Shown here in pieces: positions 1 through 9,711 of a stretch of 53,848 bases of DNA. Location of the stretch: the NCBI GenBank assembly GCA_903840415.1, contig CAIMFY010000033.1, forward strand, positions 1 to 53,848. The letters run 5' to 3'. This DNA comes from an uncultured Opitutia bacterium (lineage in GTDB: Bacteria > Verrucomicrobiota > Verrucomicrobiia > Opitutales > Opitutaceae). Within the stretch, counting starts at the first letter, position 1, and every line of letters starts with the position of its first letter. A program made the translations under genes and the position numbers. Under the pieces are notes generated by a model. It was not told the DNA's origin, did not search any database, and saw nothing but the letters and a program-made list of their open reading frames with translations.

Positions 1-214
1 AACCGACGCGGCGATCATTGTGTCCGGTGCAAACCCGGAGATTAACGGCCGCACTCGCTGTTCGCGCGGCCTCATTGGCTCTTTATCTCAACCCGCCTTC
101 ACAGGCTCGTTGCGATAAAAGCCTATGGTTTTTCGAACGGTGCGAACGAAAGGAAGTCGGTGCGTCGGCATTTCTACTGGAGGAAAGACAGAAAGCAGCT
201 ACGGTGCCGCCTTC

Positions 215-2044
215 ATGAAAAATTTCTTCACGTCAATGCTTGGCGCACTGGCAGCGCTGCTGATTTTTTCGGCCGGCTGTGTTTTGCTCTGCGTCGGCTT
301 CATGCTGGTCCTTGCAGCGCTAGGCGGCGGCGACAAGGCCACGCCGACGATCGAGCGCGGTTCCTACCTCGTCTTCGATCTTTCGACCAATATCACTGAC
401 GCGCCGCCGCCGATCGATTTCGGCGCGCTGCGTGGCGGGCGTGACGACACGCTGCAACTACGCACCGTCACCCGCGCCCTGCACGCGGCCGCCAAGGATA
501 ACCGGATCGCGGGCGTGTTCATCACTGGCGGACTCACGCCGTCGGGCTATGGCTCGGGCTACGCGGCATTGAAGGAAATCCGCGCCGCGCTCCTCGATTT
601 CAAGGCGGCCGGCAAACCGGTTAACGCCTACCTGACCTACGCCTCGACGAAGGATTATTACCTCGCCTCGGCCGCGAGTGAAGTCGCCCTCGATCCCTAT
701 GGACTGATCGCGATGCCGGGTCTCGCGAGCGAGCCGATGTTTTTTGCCGGCGCGTTTGAGAAATACGGCATCGGCGTGCAGGTCACGCGCGTCGGCAAAT
801 ACAAGTCCGCCGTCGAGCCCTTCACGCGAAAGGATATGAGCCCCGAGGCCCGGACAGAACTCCAAAAACTCCTCGATGACATCTGGGCCGGAGTGCTGGC
901 CGACGTCGCACCGTCCCGCGGATTGACGCCGGCGAAAATGCAGGCGGTTGTCGATCGCGAGGGCCTCATCCGGCCCGAGGCAGCCAAGGCCGGCAAGTTC
1001 ATCGACCGGATCGCCTATCGCGATGAAATCTACGATGACCTGAAGGCGAAGACCGGCCGCGCCGGCTCGAAGGAGGCGTTCAAGCAGGTGCTCCTCTCCG
1101 ACTATGCGAAACTCGTGAAAGACATTGCCGACGCGCCGCTCCCGAAGAATGGCGGCAGCGCCAAACCTACCGGTCGCAGTCGCATCGCAATCGTCTATGC
1201 CGAGGGCGAAATCGTGGATGGCGACGGCGATACCGGCGAAATCGGCGCGACAAAATTCTCGCGTGAACTCCGCAAGCTCCGGCAGGACGATGACGTAAAG
1301 GCGATCGTGCTGCGCGTGAACAGCCCCGGTGGCAGCGCCTCCGCCGCCGAAACGATTCAGCGAGAAATCCGGCTCATCAAGAAGGTGAAGCCGATCGTCG
1401 TCTCGATGGGTGCCTACGCCGCGTCCGGCGGCTACTGGATCGCGGCCTACAGCGATCGGATTTTTGCGGAACCGACCACTATCACCGGATCGATTGGGGT
1501 GTTTGGTGTGCAGTTCGACGTGAAGAAACTCGCCAACGAATTCGGCCTGACCTTCGACAGCGTGAAGACCGGTAAATTTGCCGACGCGATCACCATTTCG
1601 CGTCCCAAGACCGACGAGGAACTCGCGGTGTTTCAGCGGATGGTTGATTGGATCTACGGTGAGTTCATCACGAAGGTGGCCGAAGGTCGGAAGCTGCCGC
1701 GTGAAAAGGTCGAGGAGATCGCGCAGGGTCGGGTGTGGTCGGGCGTGGAGGCTAAGCAACTCGGCCTCGTCGACGAACTCGGCGGCCTCGACAAGGCGAT
1801 CGCGTTTGCCGCGGAGCGCGCGAAGCTCGGAACTAACTACCGGCTGATCGAATATCCGCGGCAGAAGGAACTGATCGAGGCGTTGCAGGAATTTCTATCG
1901 AAGGCGGTGCCGGATAACGCCCGCGCCACCAGCATCGCCGCGAAGGTCGCGCAGCGGATCGACAGCGAGTTGAAGCTGCTGCGATCGTTCAACGATCCGC
2001 AAGGCGTCTATGCTCGCCTGCCGATGAACTTGGGAATCCACTGA
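215..2044 (+). CDS. sppA: Signal peptide peptidase SppA, 67K type
   Basis: Membrane-bound serine protease that degrades signal peptides cleaved from exported proteins; acts at the periplasmic face of the inner membrane. The 609-aa product has an N-terminal membrane anchor (about residues 9-36) and the duplicated ClpP-like fold of the long SppA form. The Lys of the Ser/Lys dyad lies in GKYKSAVEPF (K197 by analogy to E. coli K209), and the nucleophile is in YAASGGYW (S404). Length fits the 67K family (about 618 aa in E. coli). I chose the ATG at 215 because the anchor begins right after it; in-frame codons upstream back to 125 encode no plausible protein. A GGAGGAAAG element at 179-187 is rather far upstream to be its ribosome site. 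It is followed 11 bp later by sufT on the same strand. Confidence 0.95.
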   Translation: MKNFFTSMLGALAALLIFSAGCVLLCVGFMLVLAALGGGDKATPTIERGSYLVFDLSTNITDAPPPIDFGALRGGRDDTLQLRTVTRALHAAAKDNRIAGVFITGGLTPSGYGSGYAALKEIRAALLDFKAAGKPVNAYLTYASTKDYYLASAASEVALDPYGLIAMPGLASEPMFFAGAFEKYGIGVQVTRVGKYKSAVEPFTRKDMSPEARTELQKLLDDIWAGVLADVAPSRGLTPAKMQAVVDREGLIRPEAAKAGKFIDRIAYRDEIYDDLKAKTGRAGSKEAFKQVLLSDYAKLVKDIADAPLPKNGGSAKPTGRSRIAIVYAEGEIVDGDGDTGEIGATKFSRELRKLRQDDDVKAIVLRVNSPGGSASAAETIQREIRLIKKVKPIVVSMGAYAASGGYWIAAYSDRIFAEPTTITGSIGVFGVQFDVKKLANEFGLTFDSVKTGKFADAITISRPKTDEELAVFQRMVDWIYGEFITKVAEGRKLPREKVEEIAQGRVWSGVEAKQLGLVDELGGLDKAIAFAAERAKLGTNYRLIEYPRQKELIEALQEFLSKAVPDNARATSIAAKVAQRIDSELKLLRSFNDPQGVYARLPMNLGIH

Positions 2045-2055
2045 CACCACCGCCC

Positions 2056-2589
2056 ATGTCCACGCACAAACTGACCGCTGATATTCCCGCCACTGCGATT
2101 CCCGCTGGGACCGCGATCACTTTGCATGCCGGCGAGGAAGTTTTCATCACCCAGACGCTCGGGGGCAATGTGACGGTGCGCACGGACCGCGGGCTGTTTC
2201 GGCTGGCGAGCGAGCAGGCGAAGGCCATCGGCGGATTTGATTTGGCGCACGCTGCCCCGAGCTCAGGGCAGGCGACGTTCAGCGAGCAAGCGGTGTGGGA
2301 CGCATTGAAAACGTGTTTCGATCCGGAAATCCCGGTGAACATCGTTGACCTCGGATTGGTTTACGATCTGGCGCTGGAGACCACGCCGGCGGGCGGGCAC
2401 GCCATCGACGTGAAGATGACGCTCACGGCGCCGGGTTGCGGCATGGGCCCGGTAATCGCGGAGGATGCGCGGCAGAAAATCGCCGCGCTGCCGACCGTCG
2501 AGTCGGCGAAGGTCCATATCGTCTGGGATCCGCAATGGACGCCGCAGATGATTTCGGCGGACGGCCGAAAGATTCTTGGATTGGAATAA
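2056..2589 (+). CDS. sufT: Long-form SufT-like Fe-S cluster assembly protein
   Basis: Predicted factor in maturation of Fe-S proteins. The 177-aa product has two parts. An N-terminal domain of about 75 residues is typical of the long SufT group, and a C-terminal DUF59/MIP18 domain (about residues 76-177) contains DPEIPVNIVDLGLVYD and the signature TAPGCGMG with its conserved Cys. The family is usually found in suf operons; here no sufBCDS genes are next to it and its neighbour is sppA, so a housekeeping carrier role is inferred from the family only. It ends 8 bp from the remnant of the convergent decayed peptidase gene. Confidence 0.85.
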   Translation: MSTHKLTADIPATAIPAGTAITLHAGEEVFITQTLGGNVTVRTDRGLFRLASEQAKAIGGFDLAHAAPSSGQATFSEQAVWDALKTCFDPEIPVNIVDLGLVYDLALETTPAGGHAIDVKMTLTAPGCGMGPVIAEDARQKIAALPTVESAKVHIVWDPQWTPQMISADGRKILGLE

Positions 2590-2596
2590 CGGAGCG

Positions 2597-4863
2597 TCAG
2601 AGCATGGCGGCGGCGAATTCGATCAGCGAACTGCGCGCGGAAGTCTCGGGATCGAGGTAGGGAGTGTTAGGATGCTGGCGTTTTAGCCGTGATTGTAATG
2701 CATCGAATCGGTCACGGGGCGCAGAGCGGCACCGTCGGCGAACGCGTCGGGCGTTTTGAAGAGAGCCATCAGTGCCATAAAGGCGCCGTAGGAATCGCCG
2801 TAGGTGCCAATGCGCGCGATCGACGGCGGCATTTTAGACGAACCACTTGATGCCGTCGACGTAGTCCTCGAGTTCCGGTGTATCCATTTGCGGTAGATCG
2901 TAGTGCGCCATGCGCGGCCGTTGCCGGCGGGGCCGCGATAATCCATGTCGAGAAGGAAATAGCCGCGGCGGATGACCAACTGGTGAAAGAGTTGCTCGTG
3001 AAAGCAATTCGACGACCAACCTTCGTGGAAATTTTTCAGGTAACCCGCACCGTGCTGAACATCACCGCCGGGTGCGGCCCGGCCGCGGAACTTGGGTCGC
3101 GGTTGAGCCGCGAATAAATCGGCGGACCCGCGAGCGACGGCACCGCGATCATTTCGGGGGCGATCTGCGGGAGTTTAGCAAACTCGGTTGTGAAGTGATC
3201 GGTGAGCACGCGCGCTGCCACGCCGGGGTTCAAGGTCTGAGCGTAGAATTCAACGGGGTGTATCGTCGTCGAGTTGCCGAGCAAGAGCTACGCGCCTTCG
3301 GTGGAGAGTTCAAATGTGTTGCCGCCGGCGAGCGCCGAGACGGTCTCGTTGCCGGTGCCGTCGGTCTTCAAGCGTAAACCTCGTGGTTGCCGGGGTGACT
3401 CGCGTTGGCGCGATAATAGATCCACTGGCCGTCGTACATTGGCTTCACGTGGGTCACGTCGAACTTGCGGGTCGTGAGCGCGCGAATCGCGCCATCGCGC
3501 GACAGGTAGAGCTGACGGTAGTCGCTTTCCTCGGAGGTGAACCAGAAGGCGGTGCCGTCGCGCGGCCAATCGAATTCATTGAAGCTCGTGCGGCAAATCC
3601 CCGCCAAGTCGGTGAGCCGACGCAGCGAATGGGCCTTGCCATCGGCGAGCGACACGTCGGCGATCCAGCATTCTTTGTTGTCGATGGCGGTGGCATTATC
3701 GCGAGGCGGCCGGTGGCGGAGTAGCGCGCGCCCCTGTCGCAACCGCCCCGAGAGCGCGAGCGCGCGGGGCTTCGGTTTCTTTTCCTTCTCGTCCGAGGCG
3801 GCCGGAGCTTTCTCGGAAGTGTCCTGTGATTCGACGACACCGACGCCTTTCGCGGATTTTTCCTTGCCCGTCTCGGCATTCTTGCGCGCTTCGACGGCGT
3901 GGTGCAAATCGGCGCGCCGATCATCTTTGAGGCCGGGAAGTTCGCGAGAATGACCGGGCGCCTCTTCCCGTGGCGAGACCGATGAGGAAGAGCGAGTCGT
4001 CGCGCGCCTTTTCGGTGCCGACATCGCTGCGGGGTGTCCACGGCCATCGTGCAGCCATCGACGTTGACGCACGACGCCATGTGTTTGCGCCGCCCGCGCA
4101 GATCGGCGCAATGAGGCCGTCGAGCAGCGTGAGGCCGTCGGGCGCGAGGCCACGGTGCGCACTTCCTTATCCTTACTAAAGTAGATCGGGCGCGGCGCGC
4201 CGGCGGGCGTCGCATCCAGTTCGTGATCGTATTTGACACAGGCAAGCCGGCGCGTCTCGCGCTGTTTCACGATGTCGAAGAGACGTATATTCTGTTGACC
4301 GAGGAGTTCCTTTTTCTACGGCTTGTCGGGGTCGGCAATCGTTTCGAGGGTGGCGATAAGGCTGAAGACGCCGGTCGCAAACTCGACGTCGAGGACGCGT
4401 TTGCCGGAGCGAAACGCGACGCGATCAGTGCCGAGAAACGTGAGCAGCGCGGTGGCATCGCCGGTGCGCATGAGCTGGTGCGGTGTGGGGTGATTGGTGA
4501 AGGACACGTTGCCACACTGGAGTCACGCGGCGTGCGTGCCGGTGGGTGTGAAGATGCGATCAGCGGATTCGGCGGCGGCTTGCAGCGCAGGCGGCGAGAG
4601 TTTCTCGAGTGCGCCGCGGCAAGTGGCACGCGCCACAGTGCGCACAGCTCGGAGTTTTCTTCTTTGCGCGAATAATACGCGTGGCGGCTGTCGGCGCTGA
4701 TGAACGGCGACTCCGGCGCCTGCCCTATCCGGTCGGGGTCGCTAATGATCTGCTCGAGCGTGAACGGCGAGGTGGCCGGTTCCGAGGCGCGTGCGGGCGG
4801 CGCACCGACGATCGCGAGGACAAAGCGGATAGGCAGCAGGGGACTGGCGAATAGATGGCTCAT
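2597..4863 (-). pseudogene. Decayed S9 (prolyl oligopeptidase/DPP4-like) peptidase gene
   Basis: No intact frame covers this region, but pieces of one S9 peptidase can be followed on the minus strand in several frames. The N-terminus at about 4863-4600 has a secretion signal, then FTLEQIISDPDRIG and SADSRHAYYSRKEE. Beta-propeller pieces lie at about 4507-4316, 4270-4140 and 3720-3368 (for example FNEFDWPRDGTAFWFTSEE). The catalytic-domain start lies at about 3280-2683, with the nucleophile motif GTYGDSYGAFM. After an in-frame stop at about 2683 homology-like sequence resumes as NASIL and then, one base shifted, as NTPYLDPE and SSLIEFAA up to 2597. The last part of the hydrolase domain, which would carry the catalytic Asp and His, is missing. 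Several frameshifts plus truncation make it non-functional. Boundaries are approximate. Confidence 0.85.
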
Positions 4864-5106
4864 TGGTCAGTGGTCGGGTTGAGGGGCGCGTGGCGCTGCG
4901 AGAAGAAGCTGGCGAGTAGTGGCGACGACGACACTCGCAATCCCATAGGATAGCGCGGGATCCACTATGTCATAAAGTGATTGAGTTCTTTTGCCGACAG
5001 GGAAAATGCGGTTTGAAGTTGTGTCGCTGGCGTGCAAACCATGACGTTGGGCGCCGGAGTAAGTGTGGAACCCGGTCAGCCGACATTTCCCCAATCAAAC
5101 AAGGCG

Positions 5107-7077
5107 ATGATTTCCAGCACGTTCGATCTGATTCTTTTTTCATTTTCGGTGGGATTCGCGGGGTTTGCGGCCTGGCGCGTTGCGACAGCGCTGGCCGATG
5201 GTCGAGTGGACGCGATTGCTATAACGGTCGCTGGGGTGGCACTAGAATTGGGCGCGATCACGCAGGTGCTTTCGGTGTTTCACGCGCTGCGACCCTGGCC
5301 GTGGATCGTGGCGCAATTCGTGATCGCCGCGGGGGTGTGGTATTGGTTGCCAGCCGCGCGCGACTGGCGCGGGCCGGCGGCGGTTCCGCGCGAGCCGCCG
5401 CTCGCGAGCGATGAGTGGGCGGGAGCGATTGCGCTCGTGATCCTCGTGGGGTCGGGGCTGGTGTGGGTCGCGCTCACGCCGATTCAAAACAGCGACGTGC
5501 TGAATTACCACGCGTCGCGGGTGCTTTACTGGATTCAGCACGGCGACGTGTTCCGGTTCGAGACGCACAACGATCGGCAGGTGGTTTTCCCGTGGCAGTC
5601 GGAGTTGTTTTTTTTGTGGCCGATTTTGTTTACGCACAACGAGACGATCGGACGGATAATTTATTGGCTCGGCGTGCCGTGGGCGCTCTTGGCGATGGGA
5701 GTATTGCTGCACCAGCTCAAGGCCTCGCGGCGGGCGATCCTTGCGGGTCTGCTGTTGTTCTCCGGTGCGCCGCTGGTGCGGGACATCTCTCTGAATCTGA
5801 AACCCGAGTGGTGGCAGACGGCGTGCACGCTTTTTTTCGCAGCAAACGTGCTGCGCGCCGAGGCGCAGCGCGCGCGCGCGGGCCGGCATCTCGCGGTGGC
5901 AACGGTGTTCCTCGTGCTTGCCATCAACACGAAGTTTCTGGCGCTCGGGCTGGTGCCGATTCTCGGAGTCGCGGCGTGGTGGTTCGGACGCAGCAAACTC
6001 GTCGCGTCGTGTCTCGTCGCTGGCGTAATCGCATCGGCGCTTTGCGGGCTGCTGCTGGTGGGCGCGACGAACCTGAGACGCGACGGGCATCCGCTGGGCC
6101 CGCGGGCGTTTCGGGCCACGCACTCGGACGCGGGTGAACCGGGTTATTATTGCACCAAGGCGATCCGAGTGGTGATGTTGTTGGCCGAGCCGGCCGATTT
6201 GACGTTTCCTACCTGGCGCGGACGCCTGGAACAAGCGGGCAACGCTTTGGCCGCGAAGCTCGGGGCAAAATCGCTCCCTGCCGAATCGCCCGAGGTGCCC
6301 TGGCCTGGCGTCTGGCGCTACACCGTTTCGAATCCCGCCGTGCATTTTTCCGTGGCTGGACTCGTCACGCTGTTGATGCTGTTTTTTTCGGCGGCAGCAC
6401 TCGTGTCGCGCTGGACGCCCGTGGGATCAGATTCGTGGCGCGCGTATGATCTGCGGTGGCTGGCACTGACGACGATGGGCAGTTTTTTTTCCACGGTGCT
6501 GGGCGTGCGCTGGATGGTGAACTCCATGGTGCCGGATCGATTTTTGGTGCCGGCTTGCGCGCTGGCGGTGGGCTGGGCGGTGACCGCCTATGAGCGCTGC
6601 TGGCGGCGCTCAGCTTTGGCGGGCGGACTGGCGATACTGGTCTTGGCGTGGGCGCTGTGGTTTCCCCTGCAACACGCCGCGTTCGCCGACGTGCAGCAGG
6701 TGGTTCATCCGGTGAAAGCCACGGAGGCCAGTGCACTCATCGCCGATATCGAAGCGCGGCTGCCGAAGGACGCACGCGTTTTGATCGTGGTGGGGCAAGC
6801 GTTCGGCGACTACGCGGTGTTTGGCCCGGCGTCCGGTTATCGACGGGCGGTTTTCCCGTGGGGCCGGGGCCGCTTCGACCAGACGCGGTTCGAACAACGG
6901 CTGCGGGAAGATCGCATCACGCATGTGTTGTTGGAGAACGACACCTCAATCGACTTTCAATGGGATCCGTCGCTCGACTCGACGGGATTTGTTCGTTCGC
7001 TGGAAGCCAAGCCAGCCGTGCGGGAAATCATGATGGGCACGCCGCGGCTACGCGTGTTTCAAGTGGATGCGCCGTGA
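5107..7077 (+). CDS. Polytopic membrane glycosyltransferase, ArnT/PMT-like (GT39/GT83 type)
   Basis: 656-aa integral membrane protein with roughly a dozen hydrophobic segments, the first starting at residue 3, and a soluble C-terminal part of about 120 residues. The loop after the second or third segment (PIQNSDVLNYHASRVLYW, then FPWQSELFFLWP) resembles the substrate-side loop with an Asp/Tyr-His motif in lipid-phosphate-sugar dependent glycosyltransferases of the PMT/ArnT/RgtA class. Such enzymes move a sugar from a polyprenyl carrier to an acceptor at the periplasmic side of the inner membrane. Donor and acceptor cannot be read from the sequence. I prefer the ATG at 5107 over the one at 5032 because the first membrane segment follows it directly; support is modest. 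It stands alone between the decayed peptidase and the convergent dus gene. Confidence 0.7.
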   Translation: MISSTFDLILFSFSVGFAGFAAWRVATALADGRVDAIAITVAGVALELGAITQVLSVFHALRPWPWIVAQFVIAAGVWYWLPAARDWRGPAAVPREPPLASDEWAGAIALVILVGSGLVWVALTPIQNSDVLNYHASRVLYWIQHGDVFRFETHNDRQVVFPWQSELFFLWPILFTHNETIGRIIYWLGVPWALLAMGVLLHQLKASRRAILAGLLLFSGAPLVRDISLNLKPEWWQTACTLFFAANVLRAEAQRARAGRHLAVATVFLVLAINTKFLALGLVPILGVAAWWFGRSKLVASCLVAGVIASALCGLLLVGATNLRRDGHPLGPRAFRATHSDAGEPGYYCTKAIRVVMLLAEPADLTFPTWRGRLEQAGNALAAKLGAKSLPAESPEVPWPGVWRYTVSNPAVHFSVAGLVTLLMLFFSAAALVSRWTPVGSDSWRAYDLRWLALTTMGSFFSTVLGVRWMVNSMVPDRFLVPACALAVGWAVTAYERCWRRSALAGGLAILVLAWALWFPLQHAAFADVQQVVHPVKATEASALIADIEARLPKDARVLIVVGQAFGDYAVFGPASGYRRAVFPWGRGRFDQTRFEQRLREDRITHVLLENDTSIDFQWDPSLDSTGFVRSLEAKPAVREIMMGTPRLRVFQVDAP

Positions 7078-7107
7078 TTTGTTTCGCCCGCATCGCGACA
7101 GTTCAAT

Positions 7108-8211
7108 CTAGGCGGTGACCGTTTCAAGCGAGCAACCCGCCGCGTCGGAGCCGGGCGTTTCGCAATTTGGGCGGGCGATGATGCCGGGATACGGCTCGGG
7201 AGAAAACTCTCGCTGCGGTTCCCCGAGCAGGTGCTGATCGCAAACCGCGAAAAGATCGGATTCGGATTCGGCGCGGCGCATGCCGTGGAGAAACGCGCCG
7301 GTTGCGTCTACGCTTTGGCCGACGAAGTTGAGGTATTTCTTCATCTTGGCCACGTGGGCACGCTCGGGAAATTCGTCGTTCTGCGTGGCGCGATAGAGTC
7401 GCTCTACGTAATCACGAACGTCGCCAAGTGTGACGCGGGTGACGTCGCGGCCCGCGAACTGTTCGCGGCACTGGCGGAAAATCCACGGGTTGCGGATCGC
7501 GTGGCGGCCGATCATGACGCCGGCGGCGCGGGTCTCGCCGAGGATCGCGGCGGCGCGGGTGGCGGAGGTGACGTTGCCGTTGGCGAGCACGGGGCAGCGG
7601 GCGCGGGCGGCGGCGCGGGCGATGAAATCGTAATGGACCTCACTGCGATACATTTCCTTCACCGTGCGGCCATGCACGCTCAGCAAGTCGACGCCATGCT
7701 CGTTAATGAGATCGAGCAAGGTGTCGAAAAGAGCGGTGTCGGCGAAGCCGATACGCATTTTGACGGTGAAAAGGCCGGGCACGGCGGCGCGGAGCGTGGC
7801 GAGGATTTGGGCGACTTTTTGGGGTTCGCGCAGGAGGCCGCCGCCGACGTTTTTCTTATAAACTTTCGGCGCAGGGCAGCCGAGGTTGAGATCGATGCCG
7901 GCGATGTTGTGCTTGAGCAACGCGTCCACGGTGCGCGCCATGTGGCCGAGATCCTCGCCGATGAGCTGGGCGAAGACAGGGCGGCCAGTGTCATTTTCGT
8001 CGATGGAGCGGAGGATGTGTTTCTCCGGGCGCGACTGGGCGTGGACGCGGAAGAACTCGGTGAAAAAATAATCCGGCGCGCCGTAGTGCGCGATGACACG
8101 CATGAACGCGAGGTCGGTCACATCCTGCATCGGCGCGAGCGCCGTGAGCGGCTGACCGATGAGATGCCCGGTCGGAAGACCGCCGGTGGGTGACAGGTGA
8201 GACGGAGTCAC
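7108..8211 (-). CDS. dus: tRNA-dihydrouridine synthase
   Basis: Flavin (FMN) enzyme that reduces specific uridines in the tRNA D-loop to dihydrouridine. The 367-aa product shows the family pattern: LAPMQDVTDLAFMRV near the N-terminus (FMN site), GIDLNLGCPAPKV with catalytic C112, the loop KNVGGGLL, TVKMRIGF, VHGRT and NGNVTS, and GVMIGRHAIRNPWIF. The subfamily (DusA/B/C) cannot be decided by eye. The start is a GTG at 8211 whose last two bases lie in the stop codon of the upstream nuclease-fold gene (GTGA overlap), so translation is probably coupled. It is the last gene of the lpxI-bfn-dus run. Confidence 0.92.
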   Translation of the reverse strand: MTPSHLSPTGGLPTGHLIGQPLTALAPMQDVTDLAFMRVIAHYGAPDYFFTEFFRVHAQSRPEKHILRSIDENDTGRPVFAQLIGEDLGHMARTVDALLKHNIAGIDLNLGCPAPKVYKKNVGGGLLREPQKVAQILATLRAAVPGLFTVKMRIGFADTALFDTLLDLINEHGVDLLSVHGRTVKEMYRSEVHYDFIARAAARARCPVLANGNVTSATRAAAILGETRAAGVMIGRHAIRNPWIFRQCREQFAGRDVTRVTLGDVRDYVERLYRATQNDEFPERAHVAKMKKYLNFVGQSVDATGAFLHGMRRAESESDLFAVCDQHLLGEPQREFSPEPYPGIIARPNCETPGSDAAGCSLETVTA

Positions 8212-8687
8212 GCGTCCTCGCCGCCCGAGTTGGTGTCGCCATCTTCGGATTGCTGCTTGAGCACGTTGGCGAGCACTTCCGACATGTCTGGGGCGTTGGT
8301 GAAGACTTTGCGGGCGACGTAAATCGGGCGCTTGTGCTGCAGGGCGAGGACGATCGAATCGCTCGGACGGGCGTCGAGTTCGACGATTTTTTGGCCGAGT
8401 TCGTTTTCCATCCGAAGGAGAATGCGGGCGAAGAACGTGTCCTTGGAGGCGTCGTTGACAACGATGTGTTCAAGTCGGGCGCCGAAACCGAGGAGCACGC
8501 TGCCGATGAGATCGTGGGTGGCGGGGCGCTCGGGTTTGACACCGTTGATCGTCATCTGGATAGCCTTGCCGACGAACTGATCGACGTAGATGACGAAGGT
8601 CTTGGTGTCCTCGCCGAGGAAGACAGCGCAGCCGTTGGCCATGGGGATCACATGCTTGACGGTGACGGCGACGAGGTCGGTTTGCAT
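8208..8687 (-). CDS. Bifunctional nuclease-fold (DUF151) protein
   Basis: 159-aa protein of the BFN/DUF151 family, which contains plant and bacterial proteins reported to have DNase/RNase activity. Family features visible are GCAVFLGEDTKTFVIYVD near residue 20 and, in the C-terminal half, IVELDARPSDSIVLAL, the most conserved block. A C-terminal tail of about 40 residues is acidic and polar. The frame is open back to 8831, but ATG 8687 places the start right at the conserved MQTDLVAVTV and fits the family. It lies 55 bp after lpxI and overlaps dus by 4 bp. Its cellular role is unknown. Confidence 0.85.
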   Translation of the reverse strand: MQTDLVAVTVKHVIPMANGCAVFLGEDTKTFVIYVDQFVGKAIQMTINGVKPERPATHDLIGSVLLGFGARLEHIVVNDASKDTFFARILLRMENELGQKIVELDARPSDSIVLALQHKRPIYVARKVFTNAPDMSEVLANVLKQQSEDGDTNSGGEDA

Positions 8688-8742
8688 GGTGGAGAAAAGT
8701 GCGAAATCGAAGGCGAAAGCGCAAGTGAGCGCGACGCGCAGA

Positions 8743-9591
8743 TCATGTGAAGCCCAGCAAATGGATGCCCCAGGCTCGCGCCTGTTGCAGCACGGCGGGC
8801 TGGTCGAGGATGATGACTTTGCCGGCTTCAAGAGCGGCGGCGGTGAGCTTGGCCTCGCGCATCGCCTCCAACGTGCGCAGGCCGAAGCATGGCACGTCGA
8901 AGCGAAAATCCTGGCGCGCTTTCACGGTTTTCACGAAGAGAGCGTCGTCGGTCTTGAAGGTGCCGGCGCGGCGGAGCATTTCATCGGTGCCCTCAAACGC
9001 TTCGACCGCGAGCACGGTGCCTTTGCGGACGACGCAGCCCTGCCCGATGTCGAGCCGCGCCGATTCGCGGGCGATGTGGATGCCGTGATCAAGGTAGTCG
9101 CGATCGATGGGGAATGTTTTTCCCGTCATGCAACCGGGCCGAGCGAGTTGGTCGTCGAGAAACGCGCGGGCATCGAGCAACGTGACGCCGAGCGCCTCGA
9201 TTTCGTGCGCGATGGCGCCGAAGATGGTCCCGGCATTGCGACGCTTGAGCGACAGGAGAATCTTCGTGGCCTTGAGGTCGGGATGCAGGCCCTTGAAGAG
9301 CCGGCGCGGCGTGATTTGACCGGCCATGAGCGCGTAGCCGGCACCAAAGTCATGCAACGCCTTCAGCATTTTCCCGAGCTGGCCAACCAGCAGTGTGCGA
9401 CGATCGGCCTCGGGAAACGAGGCGATAAGATCGGGCGGGGTCTCCTCGTCGAAGGCGATGAGCTTGAGCGGCACGCCGGCGCGGCGGATCGATTGCGCCA
9501 CAAGCGCAGGGTAGAGGCCCTGACCGGCAATCAATGCGACCGGCCGGCGGGGGTCGAAGGCGGTGGGAAGAAATGCGGACAGCGGCGGCAC
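8743..9591 (-). CDS. lpxI: UDP-2,3-diacylglucosamine pyrophosphatase LpxI
   Basis: Predicted lipid A enzyme that hydrolyses UDP-2,3-diacylglucosamine to lipid X and UMP, an alternative to LpxH. The 282-aa protein has the LpxI (DUF1009) architecture: an N-terminal nucleotide-binding-like half (VALIAGQGLYP) and a C-terminal catalytic half. Recognisable motifs are GQITPRRLFKG, LLDARAFLDDQL and, in the catalytic half, DIGQGCVVRKGTVLAVEAFEGTD, which holds the conserved Asp/Glu cluster and is followed by DVPCFG. The gene implies that the organism makes lipid A. It follows the EPS operon terminator by about 60 bp and starts the lpxI-bfn-dus run. Confidence 0.92.
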   Translation of the reverse strand: MPPLSAFLPTAFDPRRPVALIAGQGLYPALVAQSIRRAGVPLKLIAFDEETPPDLIASFPEADRRTLLVGQLGKMLKALHDFGAGYALMAGQITPRRLFKGLHPDLKATKILLSLKRRNAGTIFGAIAHEIEALGVTLLDARAFLDDQLARPGCMTGKTFPIDRDYLDHGIHIARESARLDIGQGCVVRKGTVLAVEAFEGTDEMLRRAGTFKTDDALFVKTVKARQDFRFDVPCFGLRTLEAMREAKLTAAALEAGKVIILDQPAVLQQARAWGIHLLGFT

Positions 9592-9650
9592 GAAACGAAG
9601 GCTGGAGGTGGGAGGCGGGAGGCGGAAGGAAGAAATGCAGCGCCAACTGA

Positions 9651-9690
9651 CGCGAAAAAGCCGCGCTGGGTGCGCGGCTGATTTTTCGCG
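9651..9690 (-). terminator. Strong intrinsic terminator after the EPS operon
   Basis: Inverted repeat AGCCGCGC-5 nt-GCGCGGCT at 9659-9679. It is flanked by an A-run on the left and a T-run on the right that can themselves pair (CGCGAAAAA with TTTTTCGCG), so it can work on either strand. On the minus strand it lies 22 bp after the stop codon of the tyrosine kinase gene and before lpxI, separating the two units. Confidence 0.8.
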
Positions 9691-9711
9691 AGGCGTGCAG
9701 CGCTGGTGCGG

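Noticed and set aside
1-214. Possible end of an upstream gene or a 66-aa frame at the left edge
   Set aside because: One frame is open from the edge to a TAA at about 118 and another runs to 218, but neither product shows a recognisable pattern and the second overlaps the sppA start.
458-1759. 433-aa minus-strand frame opposite sppA
   Set aside because: Lies fully antisense to a clear SppA; Arg/His/Gly-rich composition typical of an antisense frame in GC-rich DNA.
5242-6345. 367-aa minus-strand frame opposite the glycosyltransferase
   Set aside because: Composition is dominated by Arg, Gln and His and it covers membrane-segment codons of the plus-strand gene; a shadow.
7231-8193. 320-aa plus-strand frame opposite dus
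   Set aside because: Antisense to a well-supported Dus protein; Ala/Gly/Asp/Glu-rich without motifs.
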